This document shows, one piece after another, positions 54,935 through 63,675 of a stretch of 64,000 nucleotides of DNA; position 1 is the stretch's first letter; each line of letters opens with the position of its first letter. The stretch covers positions 3,906,001 to 3,970,000 of the forward strand of contig NZ_CP017603.1 of assembly GCF_001854185.1 (NCBI RefSeq), in the 5' to 3' direction. The notes below the pieces were generated by a model, which was not told where the DNA came from, did not search any database, and was given only the letters and a program-made list of their open reading frames with translations. The position numbers were made by a program, and so were the translations under genes. This DNA is from Clostridium formicaceticum (GTDB lineage: Bacteria > Bacillota > Clostridia > Peptostreptococcales > Natronincolaceae).

Positions 54935-56254
54935 TTATTTAAAGGGAGCCAAAATTCCCTCCGCTTCTTTTTGTGCTCTTTCTAATGCGGCAGCAGCTGT
55001 TAAATCTCCTACAATAGCGGCTTGAAGATGGTCATTAATTGCTTTATATACACGTCCATTATTATGGGTAGATAATTCAGCAGAAGCATATTCTAGCTGG
55101 TCTCTGGCTACAGCAGCCTGAGGGAAGTTAGCTACGTAATCCTTCATAATAGCTGTCTCATAGGAAGAAGCTCTTGCTGCTACATATCCTGTATCAATAC
55201 TCCATTGTGCTGCTCTTTCTGGTTCTGTTACCCATTTTATAAACTTCCACGCCGCCTCTTGTTTTTCTTGAGGTACATCTTTGAAGATATAGAAGTTTCC
55301 ACCTCCAGTAGGACTACCATATTGTTTACCTGCTGGCATATAGGCCACACCAAATTCAAAACCTGCATTATTTTTAACATTGGTTAAATTTCCTGTTGTA
55401 TGATACATCATAGCACTTTTTTCTTCAATAAAGTTGGAGGGTACTGTAGCCCACTCTATAATATCTTTAGGCATTACACCATGTTTATGGGCTAAATCTA
55501 TCCACAACTGAAGTGCTTCCACATTTTCTGGTGTATCAAAGAAAACTGCTTTGCCATCATCATTCATTAAGTTTTTGCCATTTTGCAAGGCAAAACCTTG
55601 AAATAACCAGTAAGGAAAACCAGAGCTAGGAATTTCAACCCCCCATCTTGCTGCTTCACCATTGTTTCCCTTTACTGTCAACTTCTTAGCATAAGCTATT
55701 AATTCCTCCCAATTTTTAGGTGGTGCTTCAGGGTCTAGACCTGCTTCTCTAAAGGCTTCTTTATTGTAATAAAGAACAATGGTACTTCTCTGAAAGGGGA
55801 TACTCCAGGTTTTTCCTCCAGTTTGAGAGTTTTCTAAAAAGGCAGGATAAAAATCCTCAATATATTCCTTACCACCATCCTGAGCAATTAATTCATCTAA
55901 AGGAATGATTGCATCCATATCCAATAAAGTATATAGCTCTGTTGCTGATAGTACCGCTAGTTCTGGAGCATTGTTACCTTGAATGGCTGTTTGAGCCTTC
56001 ACCATTGTCTCTGCATAGCTTCCTGTGTAGACAGGGGTCACCTTAATATCAGGATTTTCTGTCATAAAATCTTCTGCCATTTTTTCAATAACACTTGTAA
56101 GAGCCCCGCCTACAGCAATTGGATAATAAAAGGTAATCTCTATAGGATCTCCTTCCTTGGTGCTGGTTGGATTCCCGCCTTCACTTGATGCACAACCTAC
56201 TAACAGTACCATTGCTACCAATAGCAAAATTGCTTTTTTCCATGTTTTTTTCAT
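54935..56254 (-). CDS. ugpB: Extracellular solute-binding lipoprotein, UgpB-like
   Basis: A 439-residue SBP family 1 lipoprotein with lipobox LVGC (Cys21). UgpB-like features include ITFYYPIAVGGALTSVIEKMAEDFMTENPDIKV, the block SIPFQRSTIVLYYNKEAF, SPTGGGNFYIFKD and KFIKWVTEPERAAQWSIDTGYVAAR. The gene pair with glpP and a HAD phosphatase upstream favours glycerol-3-phosphate or glycerophosphodiesters as ligand. Confidence 0.9.
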   Translation of the reverse strand: MKKTWKKAILLLVAMVLLVGCASSEGGNPTSTKEGDPIEITFYYPIAVGGALTSVIEKMAEDFMTENPDIKVTPVYTGSYAETMVKAQTAIQGNNAPELAVLSATELYTLLDMDAIIPLDELIAQDGGKEYIEDFYPAFLENSQTGGKTWSIPFQRSTIVLYYNKEAFREAGLDPEAPPKNWEELIAYAKKLTVKGNNGEAARWGVEIPSSGFPYWLFQGFALQNGKNLMNDDGKAVFFDTPENVEALQLWIDLAHKHGVMPKDIIEWATVPSNFIEEKSAMMYHTTGNLTNVKNNAGFEFGVAYMPAGKQYGSPTGGGNFYIFKDVPQEKQEAAWKFIKWVTEPERAAQWSIDTGYVAARASSYETAIMKDYVANFPQAAVARDQLEYASAELSTHNNGRVYKAINDHLQAAIVGDLTAAAALERAQKEAEGILAPFK

Positions 56255-56256
56255 TT

Positions 56257-56835
56257 TTATTCCCCTTTCTTTTTTAGGACTTTCTTTTCAACAAACCATG
56301 TTTCAAATGCACTTAAAGAAACCGCCACTGCACCAGAAATAAATGCTTCTTTTATTTCATCCCTGCTTTTTATTAATCCTCCAGCAACAATCGGTAAATC
56401 AGTGGACTTCTTTAATTCTTTTATAATTCTGGGCATAAGTCCAGGCATTGCCTCTATTGCATCTGGTTTACTGCTCTTTACATTTTTAATCCCTGATAAT
56501 AAAGCATTGCTATCAATAATGAACAAACGCTGTATTGTTAATAAACTGTGTTTTTTAGCGTGCTGTATTACTTGTCCACGGGTACTAATGATTCCTTCAG
56601 GTTTTAGTACTTCTGCTACATACTGTAATCCCTTACTGTCTGTTGCTAAACCCTGTATAAAATCAACGTGTAAAAAGACCTTTTTATCTACTGATTGTAT
56701 TTCTTCAATGCTATTCTTTAGTGTTAAGATATCTCCATGCATTAAAAAAATTGTTTTAATACTAGAGATATTTAATGCTGTTTTAAGAATCTCCTCATTA
56801 TGAACAGATGCAATCACTTCTTCCTGCTGAAACAT
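56257..56835 (-). CDS. glpP: GlpP glycerol-3-phosphate-responsive antiterminator
   Basis: About 192 residues of the GlpP family: FLMHGDILTLKNSIEEIQSVDKKVFLHVDFIQGLATDSKGLQY, then TRGQVIQHAKKHSLLTIQRLFIIDS and PDAIEAMPGLMPRIIKELKKSTDLPIVAGGLIKSRDEI, a TIM-barrel-type protein. With G3P bound it prevents early termination of glycerol genes and stabilises their mRNA. The start is the ATG at 56835 with AAAGGAGGGG upstream; the longer frame reaching 56910 would overlap the HAD gene. I see no antitermination hairpin of known GlpP type next to the operon. Confidence 0.92.
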   Translation of the reverse strand: MFQQEEVIASVHNEEILKTALNISSIKTIFLMHGDILTLKNSIEEIQSVDKKVFLHVDFIQGLATDSKGLQYVAEVLKPEGIISTRGQVIQHAKKHSLLTIQRLFIIDSNALLSGIKNVKSSKPDAIEAMPGLMPRIIKELKKSTDLPIVAGGLIKSRDEIKEAFISGAVAVSLSAFETWFVEKKVLKKKGE

Positions 56836-56851
56836 CCTAGCCCCTCCTTTA

Positions 56852-57649
56852 CTACCTACTGCTATTAACATAAGGTATATATTTAATGCTTGGAAACGAG
56901 TAGGTTGCATCGATTTGTATTGATGGACTTAAAAACTCATTAATGCCGGACTTTAAAAACAAAGTATCCATACCCATTTCCCTACCCATTCTCATATCGG
57001 TGAAGGGAGAATCTCCAATAAATAAACACTGGCTTAAAGGACATCTTAATTTATCCTGGATGGCTTTTTGCATCCAATAGGTTGGTTTTCCTATCACAGT
57101 AGCCTCCTGTCCTGTGCATTCTTCATAAATCCCCCCTAGAGAGCCGCTGTCAATGATTCTACCTGTCTTAATAGGACAAAAAAGATCGGGATTCATCACA
57201 AGTAATTTCGCCCCTCTATCTAAACTCTGTAATCCTGCTACTAACTCCAAGTAAGTTAGTTTTGTGTACATTCCTAAGAGTACATAGGTGTAATTTCGTG
57301 TTTTATTAAAATCCTTACTATGTATGATGTCCCACCCCAAATCAGTCAGCTTTGTCACCACTTTAGGATGGATAATTCCCAATACAGATATAGGTTTTTT
57401 TTCTTGTTTAAAATAGATATTTGCAGCATCAATAGGCGTGATAATCTCTTTTTCTTCTACATAAACCCCCAAACGATTTAGCTTTTTAGTTAGCATAGCT
57501 TGTGTGTATAAGGGCGTGTTTGTAGCAAACAGTATTTGCTTCTTGCCTTCTCTTAAATGCTTTAAATAATCAATAGCACCTTCTAAAACTTTGTTTTGTT
57601 TAATCAATGTACCATCAATATCAAAAATATAAGTACTGTAGTCCTTCAT
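56852..57649 (-). CDS. HAD-superfamily phosphatase, NagD/PGP type
   Basis: About 265 residues. Catalytic DxDGT in YIFDIDGTLI (Asp residues near 9 and 11), motif II in LFATNTP, the C2-type cap, and motif IV GDSPFTDMRMGREMGMDTLFLKSG. NagD/p-nitrophenylphosphatase-type HADs remove phosphate from small metabolites, with G3P and sugar phosphates among known substrates. First gene of the ugp operon, 16 bases before glpP. Start ATG 57649 with GGAGGAGG upstream; the frame is open 12 codons earlier without a better site. The 326-base gap upstream contains only the terminator at 57916-57940 and AT-rich sequence. Confidence 0.88.
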   Translation of the reverse strand: MKDYSTYIFDIDGTLIKQNKVLEGAIDYLKHLREGKKQILFATNTPLYTQAMLTKKLNRLGVYVEEKEIITPIDAANIYFKQEKKPISVLGIIHPKVVTKLTDLGWDIIHSKDFNKTRNYTYVLLGMYTKLTYLELVAGLQSLDRGAKLLVMNPDLFCPIKTGRIIDSGSLGGIYEECTGQEATVIGKPTYWMQKAIQDKLRCPLSQCLFIGDSPFTDMRMGREMGMDTLFLKSGINEFLSPSIQIDATYSFPSIKYIPYVNSSR

Positions 57650-57915
57650 TTTGCCTCCTCCAATAAAAAAGCAACCATGTTCCAAAGAGTATACTAAGTA
57701 AAATGAATTATTTCTAGTTCATTTGAATGTACAACTCTTCCTACAGGTTACTCCATTTTCTCCAACCTTTAAGAAATAGTTCAATGTTGAATATTTTTTT
57801 AATTGTTGTTGCATCTTAAGTTTACTATGGAGATGTTAATTGCATATTAGTAGAAGGTTAACAGCATGTAAATTTTTAAATACTGTGGGAACTAGCTTTT
57901 CTCTGCAAAACATAG

Positions 57916-57940
57916 AAAAACCTACTGTTTATACAGTAGG
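57916..57940 (-). terminator. Terminator of the radical SAM operon
   Basis: Minus-strand CCTACTG (57940-57934) pairs with CAGTAGG (57927-57921), followed by five T's. Confidence 0.75.
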
Positions 57941-57975
57941 CATCAACTTTAGCTATACTTTTCAACCCTTCATAA

Positions 57976-58878
57976 TTACACATATCTCAGATAAGTTTTC
58001 AACATTTCATAGATAATTTTAATGTTTCCTTTAAACAAAAGAGAGAATTCCACTGCAAACAGGTAACCACATTCACTACATAAACCTTCAATCTCTACAC
58101 ATCTGCCACATGTATATCTTTTGCTGTCCTCTGATACAATACATTGAAAACAAGGTCTATCCCACTGATTCTTTAAATATGCCTCCAGAGAGCTATATAA
58201 ATTAAAAATTGGCAGCTGGCTTTTTATCATGGTTTTTATCTTAGCCACAACCTCCTTCTTTTCTTCCCTATCCAGACTAAGGTCTTCTGTTCCTTCATAG
58301 GGGGTATGGAAATTGAAGGAGATACTATTGATTTTAGGATGCTCTTTTGCTAACGCCGCCACTTCCTCTACCTCTCTGTAGTTTAGCTTATTTATTGCCA
58401 TATAAATACATATATTACAGTCTTCAGTATCCTCTAACCTTTTCATGATAAGGTCATAAGTATCTCCTCTGATGAGGTCATGGGTTTTCTTTGTTCCGTC
58501 AAGACTTAAGAAGATGATATCTGCTTCAGGAATATGAAGGTCCTCTGTACCATTGGTAACGATATTGACGATATAAAAACCAATTTTCTTTGCTTCTTTA
58601 ATCAAATCTCTAATATCTCTTTCCCCATCCTTCCAAAGCAAAGTTTCCCCGCCGCAAAAAAACAGAATCCTGATCCCTTCTCTATAGAAGGTCTCCATTT
58701 CTTTTTTAATATTGGCATAAGCGTACATCTTTTTATTTATATTATTTACAGAACAATGTTTACAGCTTAAATTACAATAATCTGTTAATATAATCGTCCC
58801 TAGAATAGGCTTTTTCTGTTTAAAAAGAATAGTTTTTATACCAAAGTAAGTCAAGGATAAAAAATCTCTTATCTTCAT
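57976..58878 (-). CDS. Radical SAM protein with C-terminal cysteine pairs (SPASM-like)
   Basis: A 300-residue radical SAM enzyme. The cluster motif CNLSCKHC (C35, C39, C42) and the GGE motif FFCGGETLL (74-82) are clear. The C-terminal part has three CxxC pairs (C243/C246, C257/C260, C267/C270), suggesting an auxiliary iron-sulfur cluster as in SPASM/twitch enzymes. A hydrophobic patch lies at the very C-terminus. It is 12 bases after the HemN-like gene and probably works in the same pathway. I do not recognise a subfamily with a known substrate, and no peptide precursor gene is visible nearby. Confidence 0.85.
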   Translation of the reverse strand: MKIRDFLSLTYFGIKTILFKQKKPILGTIILTDYCNLSCKHCSVNNINKKMYAYANIKKEMETFYREGIRILFFCGGETLLWKDGERDIRDLIKEAKKIGFYIVNIVTNGTEDLHIPEADIIFLSLDGTKKTHDLIRGDTYDLIMKRLEDTEDCNICIYMAINKLNYREVEEVAALAKEHPKINSISFNFHTPYEGTEDLSLDREEKKEVVAKIKTMIKSQLPIFNLYSSLEAYLKNQWDRPCFQCIVSEDSKRYTCGRCVEIEGLCSECGYLFAVEFSLLFKGNIKIIYEMLKTYLRYV

Positions 58879-58890
58879 TTTGTCCCCCTG

Positions 58891-60165
58891 TTATATACTT
58901 ATTTCTTCTATCCACGGCTCCTCCATAGATTTTTTCCATAGGTAGTTTAAATAGTGAATAGAATACTGCTTTTCCACAAAATGATAGGCATATCGCCCCC
59001 ATTCTGTTAAAATCACTTGATCGCCTTCTTCCTCTGCCATTTTAAGATACTTCAGCAAATCAAATAACAATTTAAATCCCTTCTTCATGTCTTTATGAAA
59101 TAATTCTCTAAACCTCTCTCCATCTATCATCCCGTCATAGCATCTCCAAAAAATCCAAAAAATCATTTTTTCCTTTTCTGTCATAAGGTTTACAATATTG
59201 ATAGGCAGTCGTTCTTCCTTTAAAGCTCCTATATAAGCTTCTACGTCAAAAGTATTTAAATAAAAATAATCTCCAAAATGAGAGCTGGCCCCTGCCCCAA
59301 AGCCTACAAAACTTTCCCTTGTTACAGAGGTATATCTATTATCAGAAGACTTCCCATAGGTCCATACGGAACTCCTGTGATATCCCCATCTTTTAGAAAC
59401 CTCATCAATCATCTGGAGAATTTTTCTCTCCTCCAACTCTCCAAATCTACTCAGCTTTTTTTCCTTTAGGACTTTGCTCATTGTTGTCATGGGGAAAAGA
59501 ATCAAAGGATATACAGAAAGCTGGTCTATACTATAGGCGTAGGTCTTTTCTAGGTCATATTGAATGTCCTCAATCTTTTGTCCAGGTAGATTTGTCATGA
59601 TGTCAATGTCAACACACTGAAAATTAAAATCCTTTATGAGAGATAAGGCCTGATCTATTTCATGAGAGGTATAGCCTCTTCCTAGAAATTGCAGCATTTC
59701 ATCATTAAAGGTCTGTACTCCTACACTAATTAAGTTGACCTCCATTTCCTTCAATGTTTTTAGTAACTTTCTCTTCACTTCTGTAGGATGAACTTCTATA
59801 CCTATATCTCCTTGGAAATGGTAATGAATTTTTATCCATGCAAGGATTTCCTTCAGCTCTTCTGCAAGAAGGGTGGGCGTACCCCCTCCTATATAGATAG
59901 AGGTAATTTTCTTGTCTTTAAATTTTTCTTTATATAAAACTAATTCTTTCTTAAGTGCTTCCTTGTATGCTAAAGCTATGTTTTCTTCATAAAGAACCTT
60001 ATTATACGGGCAATAATGACACATGTTTTTGCAAAAGGGGATATGTATATAAATCCCTATCTCCTTCTCCATAGCATTAAAGTCTATTAACCCATCTTGA
60101 TATCCTCTAAATAGAAATTTTTCTTTTTTTCCTAATACTGTTCTCCGTAAAAAACTGGTAATCAT
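58891..60165 (-). CDS. HemN/HemW-like radical SAM protein
   Basis: About 424 residues with the coproporphyrinogen-oxidase-like fold: IGIYIHIPFCKNMCHYCPYNK carries the CxxxCxxC cluster (C45, C49, C52), followed by IYIGGGTPTLL, EVHPTEV, ISVGVQTFND and the FVGFGAGASSHFG block. Relatives include HemN, HemW and the heme-opening methyltransferases ChuW/HutW. The CPYNK ending differs from HemN (usually CxFC/CxYC with other residues) and is nearer to the ChuW/HutW-like branch. Heme chaperone or heme/porphyrin chemistry is possible; the substrate is unknown. I place the start at the second of two adjacent ATGs, 60165, six bases after AGGGGG. Confidence 0.82.
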   Translation of the reverse strand: MITSFLRRTVLGKKEKFLFRGYQDGLIDFNAMEKEIGIYIHIPFCKNMCHYCPYNKVLYEENIALAYKEALKKELVLYKEKFKDKKITSIYIGGGTPTLLAEELKEILAWIKIHYHFQGDIGIEVHPTEVKRKLLKTLKEMEVNLISVGVQTFNDEMLQFLGRGYTSHEIDQALSLIKDFNFQCVDIDIMTNLPGQKIEDIQYDLEKTYAYSIDQLSVYPLILFPMTTMSKVLKEKKLSRFGELEERKILQMIDEVSKRWGYHRSSVWTYGKSSDNRYTSVTRESFVGFGAGASSHFGDYFYLNTFDVEAYIGALKEERLPINIVNLMTEKEKMIFWIFWRCYDGMIDGERFRELFHKDMKKGFKLLFDLLKYLKMAEEEGDQVILTEWGRYAYHFVEKQYSIHYLNYLWKKSMEEPWIEEISI

Positions 60166-60196
60166 CATCTTCCCCCTGTTGTGTAGTGCCACAGAT

Positions 60197-60640
60197 TTAT
60201 AATTCCTCTAATCTTTTCTTTAGGTATTCAATTTCAAAAGAAGAACATATTCTTCTATCCTGCCTATCCAGTATTCTATAGTGCTTACTTATGATATTTT
60301 GTTGTATCCTATATTTATCGGTTTTCTCAACATCTCTCCACCATACTTTCCCTCCCAAGGTAGCCTCATAGCTGTTTTCATGGTTTGAGAAGGCTAGAGA
60401 TAGGATAATATCTTGAGGGTCCCCTCCGAAGGTCATTTGAAGGACCTCACTATGCTTAAAGATAGAACATACAGCTACTGCCCCCGTCCATCCCAAAGTA
60501 GATCGTTCTTTTTCTATCTGTACTAGGGTTTTTTTCGATATGCCTATCACCTCAGCCATTTTATCCTGAGTAAAGTTTTTTTCATTTCTAATCAACTTTA
60601 ACTTTGCATCTACCTTTTTAATGAACTCATCTCTATTCAC
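60197..60640 (-). CDS. XRE-family transcriptional regulator
   Basis: A regulator of about 147 residues. The N-terminal helix-turn-helix (about 1-65) is of XRE type: KLKLIRNEKNFTQDKMAEVIGISKKTLVQIEKERSTLGWTGAVAVCSIF. The C-terminal half (YEATLGGKVWWRDVEKTDKYRIQQNIISKHYRILD) has no family I can name. Start is GTG at 60640 behind GGAGGTG; the longer frame to 60733 has none. A strong palindrome lies just upstream, so it is probably autoregulated and controls the two radical SAM genes 31 bases downstream. Confidence 0.85.
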   Translation of the reverse strand: MNRDEFIKKVDAKLKLIRNEKNFTQDKMAEVIGISKKTLVQIEKERSTLGWTGAVAVCSIFKHSEVLQMTFGGDPQDIILSLAFSNHENSYEATLGGKVWWRDVEKTDKYRIQQNIISKHYRILDRQDRRICSSFEIEYLKKRLEEL

Positions 60641-60659
60641 TTCTTCACCTCCACAGCAC

Positions 60660-60683
60660 ATATAGTGTAATTTTACACTATAT
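60660..60683. promoter_or_regulatory. Palindromic operator of the XRE-radical SAM operon
   Basis: ATATAGTGTAA, two bases, TTACACTATAT: perfect 11-bp arms, followed by a further half-site (GTGTAAAATTGTA) to 60696. Twenty bases before the XRE start codon, overlapping the expected ribosome access region or promoter. Confidence 0.75.
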
Positions 60684-60744
60684 GTGTAAAATTGTAAATA
60701 TACTAATGGAAAATGTCTATTCCTTTTCATCATCTTTATACTAA

Positions 60745-60776
60745 AAAACCCTTAGTCCAGTATCCTAGACTAAGGG
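60745..60776 (-). terminator. Terminator of the methionine operon
   Basis: Minus-strand CCCTTAGTC (60776-60768) pairs with GACTAAGGG (60757-60749), followed by six T's. Confidence 0.85.
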
Positions 60777-60794
60777 AATGATCATTAAAAAAGG

Positions 60795-61928
60795 CTATAA
60801 CAAAGCTTTTCCAAAATCTTCTATAAGATCTTCTATATCTTCCAAGCCAAGTGAAACTCTGATTAAAGTGTCTGTAATCCCAAGCCTTTCTCTTTCGGCT
60901 CTTGGAATTGCTGCATGGGACATCTGCACTGGATAAGATACAATGGTCTCAACGCCTCCTAAGCTAACCGCCACCGCTGCTATGCTGACTTTTTTCATAA
61001 AATTTTTAGCAGTTTGAAGATCTGTTGTTTTAAAGGATAGCACGGCACCTGCCCCATCCGCCTGTGAGAAGTGAAGTTTCTTGCCTGGATGATTTTCTAG
61101 TCCAGGGTAAAATACTTCCTCTACCCCTTTTTGCTCTTCAAGCCATTGTGCAAGCTGCAAGGCATTTTGCTGTTGATAATCCATTCTTACCTTCAGTGTT
61201 TTTATACCTCTTAGTAATAGCCAAGAATCCTGCGGCCCTAAAATTGCACCAAATCCATTTTGTACAAAATAAACCTTTTCAGCTATATCTTCACTTTTTA
61301 CAACCACTAATCCCCCCACTACATCACTATGTCCCCCTAGGAATTTAGTAGCACTGTGAATGACGATATCTATCCCTAGTTCAATTGGCCTTTGAAGATA
61401 AGGTGACATAAAAGTATTATCTATAATCGTCAACAAACCATGCTCTTTTGCAATTTTCACAGCACCTCTTATATCTGTGATTTTTAACAAAGGATTAGAG
61501 GGGCTTTCTAAAAAAATAGCCTTCGTATTTTCTTTAATATTTTTTCTTATATTCTCTAAATCACCAGCATTAACAAAAGTTACCTCCACAGCAAAGCGAC
61601 TAAAAAACTTACTGGTAATCCGATGGGTTCCCCCATAAACATCTTCGCATACGACAATATGATCTCCTGATGAAAAAATAGAAAGTACAGATGAAGTAGC
61701 TGCCATGCCAGAAGAAAAGGCAAAACCTCTAAATCCTCCTTCTAATTTTGCAATGGTTTCTTCCAGGGCTTTACGGGTAGGATTTTCTGATCTAGAATAA
61801 TTGAATTCCCCTGGATTGTCTATATCGGACTGATGAAAAGTTGATACCTGATAAATTGGAATACTCAAAGCCCCTGTATGTTTATCAATTTCATTTCCAT
61901 TATGGATAAGTTTTGTTCCTATTTTCAT
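60795..61928 (-). CDS. metC: Cys/Met-metabolism PLP enzyme (cystathionine lyase, MetC-like)
   Basis: A 377-residue trans-sulfuration enzyme. PLP lysine in HSATKFLGGHSD (Lys195), EDVYGGTHR, ESPSNPLLKITDI and the C-terminal SLGGVETIVSYPVQMSHAAIP are typical. Its position second in a metI-metC-type operon behind an S-box favours cystathionine beta-lyase, giving homocysteine. Cystathionine gamma-lyase or gamma-synthase activity cannot be excluded by sequence reading. Starts 3 bases after the upstream gene. Confidence 0.88.
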   Translation of the reverse strand: MKIGTKLIHNGNEIDKHTGALSIPIYQVSTFHQSDIDNPGEFNYSRSENPTRKALEETIAKLEGGFRGFAFSSGMAATSSVLSIFSSGDHIVVCEDVYGGTHRITSKFFSRFAVEVTFVNAGDLENIRKNIKENTKAIFLESPSNPLLKITDIRGAVKIAKEHGLLTIIDNTFMSPYLQRPIELGIDIVIHSATKFLGGHSDVVGGLVVVKSEDIAEKVYFVQNGFGAILGPQDSWLLLRGIKTLKVRMDYQQQNALQLAQWLEEQKGVEEVFYPGLENHPGKKLHFSQADGAGAVLSFKTTDLQTAKNFMKKVSIAAVAVSLGGVETIVSYPVQMSHAAIPRAERERLGITDTLIRVSLGLEDIEDLIEDFGKALL

Positions 61929-61931
61929 ATT

Positions 61932-63089
61932 TTATTCCTCCCCTTTTATGGCTTGTTCAAGATCATTGATTAAGTCATTGACATCTTCGATCCCTACTGA
62001 TAATCTTAATAATCCTTCATCAATACCAAGTCCTTTCCGAATTTCCTCAGGAATCGAAGCATGGGTCTGGGTGATGGGATAAGTGATAAGACTTTCTACA
62101 CCCCCAAGACTTTCTGCAAAGGAAATCACCTTCACATTTTTCAAAATTTTCTCCGCCAACGCAGCCTTCTTTACTACAAAGGAAATCATTGCTCCAAAAC
62201 CTGTAGCTTGCTTTTGGGACACTGCATATCCTTCATGATCCTGTAGACCGACGTAATAGACCTTCTCTACTTGCTCTTTTCCCCTCAGCCAATTTGCAAT
62301 TTTTATAGCATTTTCCTGCTGTTTTTCCATTCTAATGCCAAGGGTTTTTATGCCCCTAAGGATGAGCCAACAGTCAAAGGGTGCTAAAACTGCACCAATG
62401 GTCTTATGCAAAAGTTCAATTTTTTCCTTCATTTTCTCCTCTTTTACCACCACAAATCCCGCTAGCGTATCATTGTGCCCTCCAAGATATTTTGTTCCGC
62501 TATGAAGGACAATATCAGCACCCAGTGCTAAGGGCCGCTGGAAATAGGGGGTTAAGAAGGTATTATCCACAATAAACACGATATTGTTAGTTTTTGCAAA
62601 TTTGCTGAAGGCTTCAATATCCGTTACCTTCATCATAGGATTAGAAGGCGTTTCAATAAAAATACCTCTTGTATTACTTTTCACACTTTGATAAACATTT
62701 TCTATGTTTCTAGTATCTATATAAGAAAATTCCATACCGTTTTTTTTACATATCTCTTCAAATAATCTATAGGTTCCCCCGTATAAATCATCTGAAACAA
62801 TGATATGATCTCCTGAGGAAAAAAGATGAAATACCGTGGCTATAGCAGCCATACCGGTGGAAAAAGCAAAGCCCGCTGTCCCACCTTCAAGAGCAGCAAT
62901 GGTGTTTTCAAGTTCCTCCCTAGTAGGGTTTTGAACTCTTGAATAATCATATCCTGTAGATTCATTAACCGCTGGATGTTTAAAGGTAGCACTTTGATAA
63001 ATAGGGAAACTAATTGCTCCCGTATGGACATCCCCTCCCTTACTGCCATGTACCAATCTTGTTTCAATATTTAAAGATTCTTTTTTCAT
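61932..63089 (-). CDS. metI: Cystathionine gamma-synthase / O-acylhomoserine lyase-like PLP enzyme
   Basis: About 385 residues, clearly paralogous to its neighbour: FSTGMAAIATVFHLFSSGDH, DDLYGGTYRLFEE, ETPSNPMMKVTDI, PLP lysine in LHSGTKYLGGHND, and SLGGVESLITYPITQTHASIP. In the B. subtilis metIC arrangement the first enzyme joins cysteine or sulfide to an O-acylhomoserine. Start ATG 63089 with GAGGAG upstream, 131 bases after the SAM riboswitch. Confidence 0.87.
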   Translation of the reverse strand: MKKESLNIETRLVHGSKGGDVHTGAISFPIYQSATFKHPAVNESTGYDYSRVQNPTREELENTIAALEGGTAGFAFSTGMAAIATVFHLFSSGDHIIVSDDLYGGTYRLFEEICKKNGMEFSYIDTRNIENVYQSVKSNTRGIFIETPSNPMMKVTDIEAFSKFAKTNNIVFIVDNTFLTPYFQRPLALGADIVLHSGTKYLGGHNDTLAGFVVVKEEKMKEKIELLHKTIGAVLAPFDCWLILRGIKTLGIRMEKQQENAIKIANWLRGKEQVEKVYYVGLQDHEGYAVSQKQATGFGAMISFVVKKAALAEKILKNVKVISFAESLGGVESLITYPITQTHASIPEEIRKGLGIDEGLLRLSVGIEDVNDLINDLEQAIKGEE

Positions 63090-63175
63090 AAAATCATCTC
63101 CTCTCATTTTTAATGACAGATGCCTTATAGCTTAACAATCTACAAAAGGTACAACTTCTTTATCTTTTGGATAAC

Positions 63176-63205
63176 ATAAAACCTTCCTGTAAGTAACAGG
63201 AAGGT
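63176..63205 (-). terminator. S-box terminator hairpin
   Basis: Minus-strand ACCTTCCTGTTACTTACAGG then AAGGT and TTTTAT: a strong stem-loop directly after the aptamer, the standard expression platform for a SAM-off switch. Confidence 0.85.
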
Positions 63206-63221
63206 CTTATATGAAGTCTTC

Positions 63222-63322
63222 CTCTTATCTCTCAGCTTTGCTGCAGGATTTAGCACCACTGCACATACTGTGCCGGTTGCCGGGTTTCATCGGGCCAGTC
63301 CCTCCACCACTCTAAATAAGAG
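63222..63322 (-). ncRNA. SAM-I (S-box) riboswitch aptamer
   Basis: The minus strand begins CTCTTATT, has AGAGTGGTGGAGGGACTGGC, CCGATGAAACCCGGCAACC, GTGCTAAATCCTGC, and closes with GATAAGAG: all S-box landmarks. It represses the two methionine genes when SAM is abundant. Confidence 0.97.
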
Positions 63323-63512
63323 TTTATTATTTATCTATGTTTTATAGTTTTATAATTTTCTATCTTTAATCATCTTCATTGAATGGTGTTAAAAAATAAT
63401 CTCCTCATACATCTGATTTCTTAGAAACTTCAAAGAATACTTTTAAAGAAAAAGGAAATCATGTCTTTATATTTATTTTATAGTAAATCAATATATTTAA
63501 TCGGTTTTTGTA

Positions 63513-63541
63513 ATGATAATATATTCTAGCGAATATGTCAA
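63513..63541 (-). promoter_or_regulatory. Possible promoter of the methionine operon
   Basis: Minus-strand TTGACA (63541-63536), 17 bases, TATCAT (63518-63513). It lies about 180 bases before the aptamer, farther than usual for an S-box leader, so a nearer promoter may exist. Nothing else is seen in 63323-63616. Confidence 0.4.
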
Positions 63542-63616
63542 TAGTTTTAAAAAATATATAAAGCGAAAAAGACTGTTTAGACCCTCTTTTTTATAGGGAT
63601 CAATAATCTCCGCCCG

Positions 63617-63660
63617 AAAAAAATAAGAAAGCCGTACAAAATACGACTTTCTTATTTTTT
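63617..63660. terminator. Terminator of the FGGY kinase gene
   Basis: AAATAAGAAAG-C-CGTA and TACG-A-CTTTCTTATTT form a stem of about 15 bp with one mismatch and a T run on both strands. Confidence 0.85.
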
Positions 63661-63675
63661 AAATATCCTTTGCCT

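Noticed and set aside
63323-63616. Short coding frames between the S-box and the kinase terminator
   Set aside because: AT-rich leader with no frame supported by a ribosome binding site.
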